Shown here in pieces: positions 37,282 through 46,130 of a stretch of 64,000 nucleotides of DNA. Location of the stretch: contig NZ_JABRWO010000012.1 in NCBI RefSeq assembly GCF_013618625.1, positions 62,001-126,000 on the forward strand, in the 5' to 3' direction. How positions within the stretch are numbered: the stretch's first letter is position 1; the number at the start of each line of letters is the position of its first letter. This stretch comes from Bremerella alba. GTDB taxonomy: Bacteria; Planctomycetota; Planctomycetia; Pirellulales; Pirellulaceae. Under the pieces are notes generated by a model. The model worked only from the letters and a program-made list of their open reading frames with translations, was not told the origin of the DNA and searched no databases. A program made the position numbers and the translations under genes.

Positions 37282-38136
37282 ATGAACCACTCGCAATCCC
37301 CCACGGACGCTTCGCTGATTGAACGTCAGGCGAAGGAAATTGAAATCTTGAAACGCCGCCTGCTTGAAGCGCAAAAACTGTCCGCGATGGGGGAGCTCGT
37401 CAGCACGACAACCCATGAATTTAATAATGTGCTGATGGCGGTGATTAACTATGCCCGGATGGGGCTGCGTCACCAAGACGAACAGACACGCAACAACTGT
37501 TTCGAAAAGATCGCCGCCGCCGGAGATCGGGCCGCCAAGATCACCACTGGCGTGCTGGCCATGGCCAAAAACCGTGGCAACCGCATGGAGCCGACTGACC
37601 TGTCGAAGATCGTCGACGATACGATGGTTCTACTCGAACGCGAACTTCGCAAGTATCGCATCGAATTGGAATTTCAAAACGGTGACGTTCCTTTGGCAAT
37701 GGCCAACGGCAACCAAATTCAGCAGGTGCTGTTGAATCTGATGATCAACGCTCGTCAGGCAATGCCCAAAGGAGGGTGCCTGATCCTAAAGCTTTCCTAC
37801 GATAAGCAGGCCCACACGGTCGATCTCTTGGTCCGCGATCACGGCACCGGTATTCCGACCGATCAGTTGCCCCATATCTTTGATGCGTTCTATACGACCA
37901 AAACGGGTCCTGATGAAACGGGCAAAGGGGGAACCGGAATCGGTCTGGCCGCTTGCCGCGACATTGTCGAAGCCCACAACGGAAAGATTCGCGTGCAAAG
38001 CACCGTGGGGATGGGAACCGCCTTTACGATTCGAATTCCGGCCGCCGCCGCGAACCCAACCGCAACCTCAACGGTCTCTAGCGGCGTACCAATCGCAGGC
38101 AACGAAATGCTTCCCACGTCGCCTGTTCGGCACTAA
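37282..38136 (+). CDS. Soluble sensor histidine kinase (NtrB-like core)
   Basis: 284-residue cytoplasmic histidine kinase without TM segments. A short N-terminal coiled coil (about residues 10-35) leads into a phosphoacceptor helix with His45 in THEFNN, the H-E-x-N-N form found in NtrB/PAS-linked kinases. The HATPase_c domain (about 130-255) has NLMINARQAM (N box), VRDHGTGIP (G1) and KGGTGIGLA (G2). There is no receiver or PAS domain, so a partner probably provides the signal. The Pro/Ala/Thr-rich tail is not conserved in character. No response-regulator gene is nearby. Confidence 0.88.
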   Translation: MNHSQSPTDASLIERQAKEIEILKRRLLEAQKLSAMGELVSTTTHEFNNVLMAVINYARMGLRHQDEQTRNNCFEKIAAAGDRAAKITTGVLAMAKNRGNRMEPTDLSKIVDDTMVLLERELRKYRIELEFQNGDVPLAMANGNQIQQVLLNLMINARQAMPKGGCLILKLSYDKQAHTVDLLVRDHGTGIPTDQLPHIFDAFYTTKTGPDETGKGGTGIGLAACRDIVEAHNGKIRVQSTVGMGTAFTIRIPAAAANPTATSTVSSGVPIAGNEMLPTSPVRH

Positions 38137-38176
38137 GTAAACTTCGTGCTTCACCGCAAGTTCATCAAATTCGGGC

Positions 38177-38204
38177 TTGCCACAAACGAAAACGCGCACA
38201 TAAT
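38177..38204 (+). promoter_or_regulatory. Sigma-70-type promoter for the aromatic leader / DAHP synthase
   Basis: TTGCCA (38177-38182), a 16-base spacer and CATAAT (38199-38204); each box matches the consensus at five of six positions. Transcription should begin around 38210-38212. That is at or next to the leader ATG at 38212, so the leader peptide may be read from an almost leaderless mRNA. Confidence 0.65.
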
Positions 38205-38211
38205 AGGCGAT

Positions 38212-38283
38212 ATGAACAGCTGGCAGTTTACTTTTGGTTTCTATTTCCCCTACTTTCCGAGTAGGGCCGAGGATTCTGTGTAA
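38212..38283 (+). CDS. Phe/Tyr-rich leader peptide of DAHP synthase attenuator
   Basis: A 23-codon ORF (ATG to TAA) not expected from gene-size cut-offs. Its first 15 residues are [15 protein letters not shown], that is five Phe, two Tyr and one Trp; the last eight are polar (SRAEDSV after Pro). It lies just after a promoter, 28 bases before an intrinsic terminator and 127 bases before the DAHP synthase start. That is the arrangement of pheL-type leader peptides. By analogy, slow translation at Phe/Tyr codons would signal shortage of charged aromatic tRNAs. There is no strong ribosome-binding site, which fits leaderless initiation. Coding status is inferred from composition and context. Confidence 0.75.
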   Translation: MNSWQFTFGFYFPYFPSRAEDSV

Positions 38284-38348
38284 ACTGCTAACTGCAAAAC
38301 GCGAGAACTCCAAAAGCCCTGAATCGGAAAGCGATTCAGGGCTTTTTT
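38223..38348 (+). promoter_or_regulatory. Transcription attenuator (alternative hairpins) upstream of DAHP synthase
   Basis: Region 1 CCCTACT (38248-38254, inside the leader ORF) pairs with region 2 AGTAGGG (38260-38266). Region 2 can instead pair through AGGGC (38263-38267) with GCCCT (38316-38320), the left arm of the terminator, plus one U-G wobble. An outer 9-bp repeat GCAGTTTAC / GTAAACTGC (38223-38231 / 38280-38288) brackets the leader. A ribosome stalled on the later Phe/Tyr codons would cover region 1 and favour readthrough. The pairings are seen in the sequence; the mechanism is inferred from classical attenuators. Confidence 0.7.
38312..38348 (+). terminator. Intrinsic terminator/attenuator before DAHP synthase
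   Basis: AAAAGCCCTGAATCG / CGATTCAGGGCTTTT, a 15-bp perfect stem with a 5-nt GAAAG loop, ending in six T residues. It lies 175 bases after the kinase gene but only 62 bases before the DAHP synthase ATG, so it interrupts that gene's leader rather than simply ending the kinase transcript. Confidence 0.92.
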
Positions 38349-38410
38349 CGTTTCTATCACCAACTTTAAGACCTGACACCTCACCAAACGAAGACTGGGA
38401 AGAGAAAGCA

Positions 38411-39436
38411 ATGATCATTGTCATGAAACGGGATGCCACCGGCGAGATGGTTCAACATGCCGCCGAGAAAGTCGAGAAACTAGGGCTCAAAGCCCATGTC
38501 ATTCAAGGGACAGAAAGGACCGTGATCGCCGCAATTGGTGATAAACGAGAAGAAATGCGAGAATCTTTCGAGACCGTCGCAGGCGTCTCAAAAGTTGTCC
38601 CGATCCTGGCCCCCTACAAAGTCGCTAGTCGTGAAGTAAAGCCTGAGCCAACCCTGGTCAAAGCGGGCAGTTTGGAAGTCGGCAATGGGAAATGTGGCGT
38701 CATCGCCGGTCCTTGCAGCGTGGAAAGCGAAGACCAAATTGTCCAGACGGCTCGGTCAGTCAAAGCCGCCGGCGCCACGGCCCTACGAGGAGGCGCATTC
38801 AAACCACGTACCAGCCCTTACTCGTTCCAGGGACTGAAAGAAGAGGGCCTGAAAATGCTGGCCACTGCCCGCGAAGAAACAGGCCTGGCAATCGTCACCG
38901 AAGTGGTCGCTTCTGAAGATGTTGCACTCGTTGCCAAGTACGCCGATGTCCTGCAAATCGGTGCTCGTAACATGCAAAACTACCGCCTGCTGGAAGAAGT
39001 AGGCCGGGTCGATCGTGCCGTTCTGCTTAAGCGCGGACCTTCCGCCACCATCGACGAACTTCTGCTGGCTGCGGAATACATTCTCAACGAAGGCAACAGC
39101 CGCGTTATGCTCTGCGAACGGGGAATCCGTACCTTCGAATCGCATACGCGATTCACGCTTCCGTTAGCCACAGTGACTTACCTGCATCAAAAGACGCACC
39201 TACCGGTGGTGATCGATCCTAGCCACGGCACAGGGCACGCATCCTTGGTCCCGGACATGTGCGTCGCCAGCGTCGCAATTAAAGCCGACGGAATCATCGT
39301 GGAAGTGCACCCCGAGCCGGACGAGGCCATGAGCGACGGCTACCAATCGCTCGACTTACCCAGCTTCACGGAAACCATGACACGCTGCCGCGCGGTGGCC
39401 AATGCCGTTGGTATTCAGTGCGGGGCTGACGTTTAA
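38411..39436 (+). CDS. aroF: 3-deoxy-7-phosphoheptulonate (DAHP) synthase, type I-beta
   Basis: 341-residue enzyme that condenses PEP and erythrose 4-phosphate, the first step of the shikimate route to Phe, Tyr and Trp. An N-terminal ferredoxin-like/ACT-type regulatory domain (about residues 1-70, [20 protein letters not shown]) precedes the TIM barrel. Barrel motifs are [65 protein letters not shown] and [14 protein letters not shown]. This is the I-beta architecture. The ATG at 38411 gives the family start; upstream in-frame codons run through the terminator and are not coding. Control by the attenuator upstream is strongly suggested. It is monocistronic. Confidence 0.95.
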   Translation: MIIVMKRDATGEMVQHAAEKVEKLGLKAHVIQGTERTVIAAIGDKREEMRESFETVAGVSKVVPILAPYKVASREVKPEPTLVKAGSLEVGNGKCGVIAGPCSVESEDQIVQTARSVKAAGATALRGGAFKPRTSPYSFQGLKEEGLKMLATAREETGLAIVTEVVASEDVALVAKYADVLQIGARNMQNYRLLEEVGRVDRAVLLKRGPSATIDELLLAAEYILNEGNSRVMLCERGIRTFESHTRFTLPLATVTYLHQKTHLPVVIDPSHGTGHASLVPDMCVASVAIKADGIIVEVHPEPDEAMSDGYQSLDLPSFTETMTRCRAVANAVGIQCGADV

Positions 39437-39464
39437 TCCAAAAGATCGTCTGGCGGAAAAGCCT

Positions 39465-39497
39465 CGGAAGATCTCCGCGTCAGTTGGAGATCTTCCG
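39465..39497. terminator. Convergent-gene hairpin after DAHP synthase
   Basis: CGGAAGATCTCC / GGAGATCTTCCG, a 12-bp perfect stem with a 9-nt loop, spans the stop codon of the minus-strand gene ending at 39480. On the minus strand a short TTTT follows; on the plus strand there is no T-run. It probably serves as a weak shared terminator. Confidence 0.5.
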
Positions 39498-41690
39498 CTG
39501 TAAAGCGAATTTCAATCGCTGGTGATCGTCTTTCGAGAGCAGCCCCAACAGGTGCTTGGAAACGGGGTCGTACAGTAGATCGCCGTACCCTGTCTTGCGA
39601 AGATCGGTCAGCTCGCGTTTGGCGCCGTTAATCAGCGCGGCGGCTTCCGATTTACCAAGCTCTAGCTTGCTAACATCGTAGAACTCTAACCACGGCATGA
39701 TGGGTACGCTGCGCTGGCTGATCAGTTGAACTGTCGTGGGATTGATCGGCAAAGCATCCAGTTTCCAAGCCTTGCAAAATTGCTCAAGCGCTTGCTGCGT
39801 GGTCACGCCTGGGGCGGACAATGTCACCGGGGTAGCAGGGCCTAACTTATTCATCGCCAGCGAGTCCCAGTCGCACAAAATGGTCAGGCCACTCTTCTTC
39901 TCAAGCTGGTCGATCACCTTGTACAGTGGCGTCGGTACAATGACTTGCAGCTTCACGTCCTTCTGCAGAGCGGGAGAAAGTTGGTCGCTGCGTAGCGTCA
40001 AATCGAATAGTTCTTTGGAAAACGTACTACGCTGCGGAAGACCACGAGCAATTCGCAGCTTCTCCAAAAACACAACCGCTTTGAAATGCGCGACTTCACT
40101 TTGAGTGATCATGATCGCCCCTGGATCGATCCGGTAAAGCCCGTCCCCGCGAGACTGCTTCCAGGAAAGAGGCTCGACCAAGTGCGTCATCAGGTAGGCA
40201 ATATCAGCCACTTCTTTCTGCTGAGTGGCCAAGTCATCGACCAACAAACGAGAGACCCGTTTGTGGCCATCCAACGGCTGCGTGATACGTAATCGCGCAC
40301 TTTTATCTGTCGCTCGTACTTCAAGCCCAAATGGCCGAACGGCTGTTTCTAAAATGCCTTCGATTGATGTCTGGGTCTGTTTTACGGAGATCGGCGTTTT
40401 GGCATGGATATCAGCCGAAGCCAACGCGAGAGGATCGAGCGTGACCGGCACCGTGCTCATCTGCGTCACGAAGGAAGCAAACTCGTTGAGCGGCATCTGA
40501 TCGAATTCAATTCGTATGATCGGATCACGCAGCCGCTGAGCAACATCCACCTCAGGAATTGGCGGCACAAGTTCCGGCGCCTTAGAGACGTCGGCTTGCG
40601 GCACGACCGGGTTCGCTTCCGCAGGGCCAGGATTGGTACTGGCCGATTGCTCGAACACTTCCGGATCCAACACGGGGAACGACTCGCCAAACACTTCATA
40701 CAGCGGGTCGTCCTTCAGTTCTAAGATCGAAGGTTTCGCGGCCGCAACCTTCGGCTTTCCATCGTCTTCGCTTGGCGAGGCCGCCGGCGGCTTTTCGGAA
40801 GGAGATGCCCCTCCCGGATCGTCGAATAGAAACGGGTTCTCTTCGCTGGCCATCATTGGCTCAGGCGTCGTTTCGTCGGCTGCTTCCGGCTGAGGTGGCG
40901 ACTCGACCGGTGATTCTTCTGAGGTTGGTAGGGGCTCGGCAGGTTCTGGAGTTGGTTCTTCCGGGGTGGGCTGCGGTGTTTCTTCATCGGCAGCAGGCTC
41001 GGTCTCCGCAGGTGGCGTTTCCTCGGTAGGTGGCTCGAACTGGGCAACCTGCGTCGACTCAGGCTCTTCCGGATGGACCGTCACCTCTTGGTCACGACCA
41101 GAGAAGACGGCGTACCCAATCACAGCGAATGTGGCGATCGCCATGACCGACGTTCCGCCGATCAGGGCCAGGTTTCGCATTTTGCCAACCGAAGCGGTAT
41201 TGGAAAAACGGTTGACCTCGGGCGTCGCTTCTTCGGGAGGCTGGGTCGCCGAAGGAGTTGGCGTGGTTGTCTGAACAGGAGGCGAACCGGCCAACATCTC
41301 GTCGAGATTCTCGAACACTGCGTCCGAGCTAGAAACTTTGGCTGCGGCAGGCGGTGACTCGGTGGCTGGTAACTCTGTTGCCGATGCCTCGATGGCTGGT
41401 GAGTCCGTCGTAGGTGTTTCGGTCGGGGGAGCTATCGGCGGCGGTGGCTCCGATGTCTGCGGCGCCGGCGCGGAGTTAGCAGGTGCAGGAGCTTCCGGCT
41501 GGGAAACAACGGGCGCGGCGACCGGCGCGGCCTTGGGCGTAGATTTTTCAGGCGCAGCTTTCCCATCCGGTGCATGGATTTCGACCATACTGCCACACTT
41601 CGGGCAGTTGACGATCTGGCCGATGAGCGAACGGCTGGTCACCTTGAGGCGAGCAGCACAGGTCGGGCATTGAACTCGGAATAGGGTCAC
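39480..41690 (-). CDS. Zinc-ribbon, membrane protein with secretin-N-like region
   Basis: 736-residue protein. The cytoplasmic N-terminus is a zinc ribbon (Cys8, Cys11, Cys29, Cys32, in QCPTCAARL and NCPKCG). A Pro/Ala-rich linker leads to one TM helix (about residues 175-195) and a very long Pro/Glu/Ser-rich external linker (about 200-380). The folded C-terminal half includes IIRIEFDQMPLNEFASFVTQMSTVPVTLDPLAL and LYKVIDQLEKKSGLTILCDWDSL. These resemble the STN/secretin N-type beta-alpha units. GTG at 41690 is chosen over an upstream TTG. It follows the pseudokinase gene by 25 bases and is likely co-transcribed with it. Function is unknown. Confidence 0.7.
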   Translation of the reverse strand: MTLFRVQCPTCAARLKVTSRSLIGQIVNCPKCGSMVEIHAPDGKAAPEKSTPKAAPVAAPVVSQPEAPAPANSAPAPQTSEPPPPIAPPTETPTTDSPAIEASATELPATESPPAAAKVSSSDAVFENLDEMLAGSPPVQTTTPTPSATQPPEEATPEVNRFSNTASVGKMRNLALIGGTSVMAIATFAVIGYAVFSGRDQEVTVHPEEPESTQVAQFEPPTEETPPAETEPAADEETPQPTPEEPTPEPAEPLPTSEESPVESPPQPEAADETTPEPMMASEENPFLFDDPGGASPSEKPPAASPSEDDGKPKVAAAKPSILELKDDPLYEVFGESFPVLDPEVFEQSASTNPGPAEANPVVPQADVSKAPELVPPIPEVDVAQRLRDPIIRIEFDQMPLNEFASFVTQMSTVPVTLDPLALASADIHAKTPISVKQTQTSIEGILETAVRPFGLEVRATDKSARLRITQPLDGHKRVSRLLVDDLATQQKEVADIAYLMTHLVEPLSWKQSRGDGLYRIDPGAIMITQSEVAHFKAVVFLEKLRIARGLPQRSTFSKELFDLTLRSDQLSPALQKDVKLQVIVPTPLYKVIDQLEKKSGLTILCDWDSLAMNKLGPATPVTLSAPGVTTQQALEQFCKAWKLDALPINPTTVQLISQRSVPIMPWLEFYDVSKLELGKSEAAALINGAKRELTDLRKTGYGDLLYDPVSKHLLGLLSKDDHQRLKFALQRKISN

Positions 41691-41715
41691 GCGATTACTC
41701 TCGCACAAGAAGAGG

Positions 41716-44700
41716 CTATTGGATCTTGAACACGTCAGGCAACGTGTAGTTATTCTTTGCCGCAGCGGCGCGGGTGGTGACTAGCACCTTCTTTGCATCG
41801 TCAGGGCCGTCCACGGGATGAATCACGTAAATGAGTTTCTGCACTTCACTATTGGGGCCAGGCGAGGCCTCAGGATTGGCACGCACAAGCAACTGGGCCA
41901 AAATTTCACCAGCTGGTTTGTTGTCGTGTGTGAAGTCTTTAATTTCCTTATTGCGTGTAATACCGTCCAACTGCAAATCGCCACCGATAATGTCGATCGG
42001 AATATCGGTTTCTTCGCCAATATCGCGAATGGCGAACTCAAGCGAGTTCTGCGGGAACGAAATGCTCATTTTGCTGGCCAGCTTCTCCTGGATCGTTTCC
42101 GGAGTCTTCGCCGCCGGCATCGCTTCTCCACTTGCCGGACCGGCGGCACCAGCCGAGTTAGCGGCGAGCATCAACTCGGCACCAGCAACCATGTTTTGAC
42201 CGGCGGCGGCGGGAAGCATGATGTTGATGACTGCCTGATTGGCCTCGACCCCAGTTCGCGATTGCTGGTAAGCAAACTGAACCATGTTCGGGAAACGCGA
42301 AGCCAGCCGGCGCCAATAAGGCGTGGGGTTCACTCCTGGCACGGCATCTTCCAACTTACGCGAGACGCCGTTAATCCGTTCTTTTACTGAACTGGCCAGG
42401 CTAGGCGGATCGAGACTGAGCGATCCCATGCAGCGCATTTCCAGGTACAGGTTTTGGCCGACGTGCCCACTCAGCAGAACCGCGCGAATCCCCTCTCCGA
42501 GAAAGTCCTTGACGCCAGCGGCACCGGCGGCCAGTTCTCCTCGCATGACCTGACCGCTCGCGTTAGCCAGGAACTGAGGTTCGACCAGCAAGCTCACCGT
42601 TTGCTGATCGTCGGACTCGCGGCGAAGTTGCTCTAGTTCACGTGTCAATTGAGGCGCGGCCACGCCACGCTGGGCAATCGCCTCGACGACGGCCTTCGAA
42701 CCAGCCACGAACTGGCTGTCTTCCTTGCCGGGGATCGGCATGACAGTCCAGCCCTTCACGTCGTACATGGCCGGTATGCCACTGGCGATCGGATTGGGAT
42801 TGCCCCACAGGGAGAGCAGATTAGTTCCCCCTTTAAGCTTGGCAACCAGGCAAGGCGGCCCACCGGCAGTCGATGCTCCGAAGCTAACCGTCAACGTCTC
42901 AAGCTGCTCGAAACGAACGCCTAACTCCCCTTCCAACTGCTGTCGTACGGCAGCAAAATCAGGCCCCAGAGCTCTGAGAATCCGATCCCCTTCCGGATTG
43001 CCGGTCAGGTCGCTCGTTCGCACGACCAACGCCAGGCGAGTATCATTCGCGACCCCTGTTAAATCGATCGGCTGGCCATCGGTCGGCGAGGCCCACAGAG
43101 TTTGCCCATCGTCTTGCACTATCTGAGGGCCAGCCGGTGCCGCAGGTTCGGGCTCTACATCGGGAGTTGGTTCGACCGGAGGTGCTTCTGGGTTCTCTTC
43201 CGGTGGGTTTTCGACTTGCTCGCCATTGTCGGCAATATCATCCGTCGGGAAGGCTACCTGATAGCCATAAATTCCACCAACAATCGCCGCAATCGCCATC
43301 ACCCCTAAAACGACTAAGCTAGTGATTTTTCGTTGCAATTTGCGTTTACGAATGCGTTCGGTCAATGCCGTCGCGCGACTGGGTCCTCCCTCTTGGGTAG
43401 GCTGAGCCGCAGCAACTACGGCTTGCGGAACGGCAACCGGTGGTGCCGGAGTCGCGACGACCGGCTGAGGTGGGCCAGCCGCCGGAGGTGCTGCACCAGG
43501 AAAGGGCGCTGCAGCAGGAGGAACCGGTTGCGGAATCGGAGCGGCGGCAGGGGCTTGTCCAGGAAAGGGAACTGCCGGTAGTGCCGCAGCAGCTGGAGCC
43601 GGAGGCGATACCGCTTCACTTGAATTGGCTGTCAGGTGTTGCAGGTAGCTTCCCATCGTCGGCAGAGCATCGGCGAGCGGGGGCGAAAGCTGGGTAGCGT
43701 CGACAAATGGTCGTAAAGCTTCGGCAACATCTTGAGCGCTTTGATAACGCCCGCCGGGGTTCTTGGCAAGCAGATATTGAATGGCCTGCACCAAGTTGGC
43801 GGGGATGTAGGGGGGCGAAGGAACTTGGCCGCTGGCGTGCTGCTGAAGTCGCTCGGAGATGCTTCCTTCGACAAACGGTTTACCCGTCAGAAGATCGAAC
43901 AGGATCGCTCCGAGCGCGTACAAGTCGCTCAGCTTCGTGGGGGCTGCCCCCGCTTGCTGAAGTTCGGGTGCGGCAACATTTGCCAACACATCCAAACGTG
44001 TTTTCTGAGCTTCATCCGACCATTGAATGGCTTCCACAGGACGCACCGGCAGATGCAACAGCTTGAGGTTGCCAGTCGGTTCGAGCCACAGTTGATTCAT
44101 GGTCAGATCGCCGACAACCATTCCCTGGCTATGAATTTGCGTCGCACCGATCGCAGCTTGTCGGACCAAGCGAGCGCAATCAGGCGTCGGAATGGGCACC
44201 CCGTCGCCGGGGCGGCTTTCTGCCAATAGATTGCCGTCGAGTTGCTCGGTGACCAAGTAGCTTCGCTTGGTTCCTTGGCGCAAATGGAAGCAACGAATCA
44301 GGTGGGGATGGGGAACGGACGATCGCAATCGACACATCTGCTGAACGATCGGAAACCGAACCGTATCTTCCTGAATCTCAGGTGCGATCGGGTGCAACCA
44401 AACAGGATGCCCTGTCGAAATATGCTTACCTGCATACGACCCTTGTAGTGGCCCTGCTTCCAGTCGATCGGTGATTTGATATTCACCGATGTTGATGGCT
44501 TTCGCACGACCGGCCAGCAAAACGCGGGCCTGGTACGTGGTGAGGTGCCCACCTTTGACCAGCCAAGTCGCTAGTGCCCGGGCATCGCCATTGCTGGCCG
44601 TCTGCTGATATTGATCATGCAGCGGCTTACAGGCCTCTTTGGTCATGAGGCCTGATTCAAGGATCAGCTTCCAGAAATCGTTCGTCTTGGTAACTTGCAT
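41716..44700 (-). CDS. Membrane pseudokinase with external STN-like domain
   Basis: 994-residue protein. The N-terminal helical module (residues 8-66, LTTYQARVLLAGR) precedes a serine/threonine kinase fold (about 70-335). Asp198 and Asn202 of the catalytic loop and APE (AAPEL) and SDLYALG are kept. The ATP-binding Lys is missing (VWLHPI), HRD is VGD, and DFG is replaced by LHL. It is therefore a pseudokinase. A Pro/Ala-rich linker, TM helix (about 460-480), an acidic linker and a long external part follow. The end (about 885-990) has STN-like SISFPQNSLEFAIRDIGEETDIPIDIIG. Co-transcribed with the zinc-ribbon protein that shares such a domain. Confidence 0.8.
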   Translation of the reverse strand: MQVTKTNDFWKLILESGLMTKEACKPLHDQYQQTASNGDARALATWLVKGGHLTTYQARVLLAGRAKAINIGEYQITDRLEAGPLQGSYAGKHISTGHPVWLHPIAPEIQEDTVRFPIVQQMCRLRSSVPHPHLIRCFHLRQGTKRSYLVTEQLDGNLLAESRPGDGVPIPTPDCARLVRQAAIGATQIHSQGMVVGDLTMNQLWLEPTGNLKLLHLPVRPVEAIQWSDEAQKTRLDVLANVAAPELQQAGAAPTKLSDLYALGAILFDLLTGKPFVEGSISERLQQHASGQVPSPPYIPANLVQAIQYLLAKNPGGRYQSAQDVAEALRPFVDATQLSPPLADALPTMGSYLQHLTANSSEAVSPPAPAAAALPAVPFPGQAPAAAPIPQPVPPAAAPFPGAAPPAAGPPQPVVATPAPPVAVPQAVVAAAQPTQEGGPSRATALTERIRKRKLQRKITSLVVLGVMAIAAIVGGIYGYQVAFPTDDIADNGEQVENPPEENPEAPPVEPTPDVEPEPAAPAGPQIVQDDGQTLWASPTDGQPIDLTGVANDTRLALVVRTSDLTGNPEGDRILRALGPDFAAVRQQLEGELGVRFEQLETLTVSFGASTAGGPPCLVAKLKGGTNLLSLWGNPNPIASGIPAMYDVKGWTVMPIPGKEDSQFVAGSKAVVEAIAQRGVAAPQLTRELEQLRRESDDQQTVSLLVEPQFLANASGQVMRGELAAGAAGVKDFLGEGIRAVLLSGHVGQNLYLEMRCMGSLSLDPPSLASSVKERINGVSRKLEDAVPGVNPTPYWRRLASRFPNMVQFAYQQSRTGVEANQAVINIMLPAAAGQNMVAGAELMLAANSAGAAGPASGEAMPAAKTPETIQEKLASKMSISFPQNSLEFAIRDIGEETDIPIDIIGGDLQLDGITRNKEIKDFTHDNKPAGEILAQLLVRANPEASPGPNSEVQKLIYVIHPVDGPDDAKKVLVTTRAAAAKNNYTLPDVFKIQ

Positions 44701-44983
44701 GCTAGTTTGCGATCAGTCTCTGTTGTTCCATTACGACGCGGACCGCACGGCTATTTTACATCCACTTGGCCATGTCAGTCTCGACAACCACTAGCGGGCG
44801 TAAACCGTTTTCCGTCAACCTATTAGTGTACCGCGCAGGTTCCTCAAAGAGCAAAACTTCGGTCAGGTTTTCACGGCTTGCCGACACCTCCTCTGAATGC
44901 TCCGAAATACCAGGACAAGCGTCAAAATCGATCGAAAAAACCTTTACAGAAACGACGGGCAGTCTGAGGTTGCCGCCGTGTTT

Positions 44984-46027
44984 CTAAGCCATCCCAGGCA
45001 GTGTTTGCTTGATAACCTCAATAGCAGCATCGATTTGCGTCATGGAAACATCCAAATGCGTCACCATGCGGATCTTTTGGGGGGCAACCGAGAGGACCTT
45101 AACGCCTTTTTCCGATAGCGCTGACTGAAGTTGTGCTGCGGTGCCCAATTCTTTCTCAATACTGAAGATCACAATGTTGGTCTCGACTGGGTCGACATCT
45201 AAAGCGATCCCCTCGCTTTGGCGAACAGCTTCAGCCAACCTAGCGGCTTTTTCGTGATCTTCGCTCAACCGGTCGACATTATTCTGCAGGGCGAACAGGG
45301 CACCGGCGGCGATGATTCCGGACTGCCGCATCCCCCCGCCAAAGAGTTTACGGCCTCGCTTTGCCTGACGGATAAACTCTGCCGGGCCGACTAGTGCACT
45401 GCCGACGGGTGCCCCCAGTCCTTTGCTGAAACAGACGCTGACGGTGTCGAACATGCCGCTCCAGTCGGCCACCGAGATACCGGTGGCTACTGCGGCATTG
45501 AAGAGCCTGGCCCCGTCGAGATGCGTCTTGAGACCGCCAGCGTGTGCCCAGCTTGTAATCTTTTCGACGGTCTCAAACGGCAGGACTTTGCCGGAGCCAC
45601 GATTGTGCGTGTTCTCGAGGCAAACCAGTTTCGTCCGCACCAGATGGTCGTTCTCGGGGCGGATTATTCCCTCAAACTGCTCAGGCTTTAAAACGCCGTT
45701 CTCGCCGGGAAGCGTGCGAGCCACCACGCCACTTAGCTGCGCGAAGGCCGCTTGTTCGTAGTTGTAAACGTGGCAGTTTTCCTCGCACAGAAATTCATCC
45801 CCCGGCTGACAGTGCAACCGGATTGCGATCTGATTGGTCATACTTCCCGACGGCATGTAGATTGCGGCCTCTTTGCCAAGCATCTCTGCGGTGAGCTTTT
45901 CCAGCCGCTCGGTCGTCGGATCGACTTCGATAACGGCATCCCCCACTTCGGCCTGGGCCATAAATTGCCGCATCTCAGGCGTAGGCTGGGTAACAGTGTC
46001 ACTGCGAAGATCGATAGGAAAGTTCAT
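44984..46027 (-). CDS. ltaE: Low-specificity L-threonine aldolase
   Basis: 347-residue PLP enzyme that cleaves threonine (and allo-threonine) to glycine and acetaldehyde. The start IDLRSDTVTQPTPEMRQFMAQAEVGD is the family signature. HLDGARLFNAAVATG carries the PLP-contacting Asp, and Lys202 in VCFSKGLGAPVGSALVG forms the Schiff base. ENTHNRGSGKVLP and KLFGGGMRQSG are also typical. Length is normal. It is a single gene between the pseudokinase and the pseudopilin-fusion gene; the 283 bases downstream show no clear terminator. Confidence 0.93.
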   Translation of the reverse strand: MNFPIDLRSDTVTQPTPEMRQFMAQAEVGDAVIEVDPTTERLEKLTAEMLGKEAAIYMPSGSMTNQIAIRLHCQPGDEFLCEENCHVYNYEQAAFAQLSGVVARTLPGENGVLKPEQFEGIIRPENDHLVRTKLVCLENTHNRGSGKVLPFETVEKITSWAHAGGLKTHLDGARLFNAAVATGISVADWSGMFDTVSVCFSKGLGAPVGSALVGPAEFIRQAKRGRKLFGGGMRQSGIIAAGALFALQNNVDRLSEDHEKAARLAEAVRQSEGIALDVDPVETNIVIFSIEKELGTAAQLQSALSEKGVKVLSVAPQKIRMVTHLDVSMTQIDAAIEVIKQTLPGMA

Positions 46028-46056
46028 GGCGACCTGAAAAACGTTGTTGGTGGGAA

Positions 46057-46091
46057 AATAAAAGCCTCCCTACATTTTGCAGAGAGGCTTT
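46057..46091 (-). terminator. Intrinsic terminator of the pseudopilin-fusion gene
   Basis: On the minus strand, AAAGCCTC / GAGGCTTT is an 8-bp stem, extended past one mismatch, followed by TTTTATTTT. It lies about 40 bases after the stop of the gene ending at 46131 and just before ltaE. Confidence 0.75.
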
Positions 46092-46130
46092 ACACATGCC
46101 TAGGACGCTGGACGAATTTAATCCCAAAGC

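Noticed and set aside
38234-38410. Upstream in-frame extension of DAHP synthase (59 extra residues)
   Set aside because: It would run through the leader ORF and the intrinsic terminator and has no family similarity; the ATG at 38411 gives the normal N-terminus.
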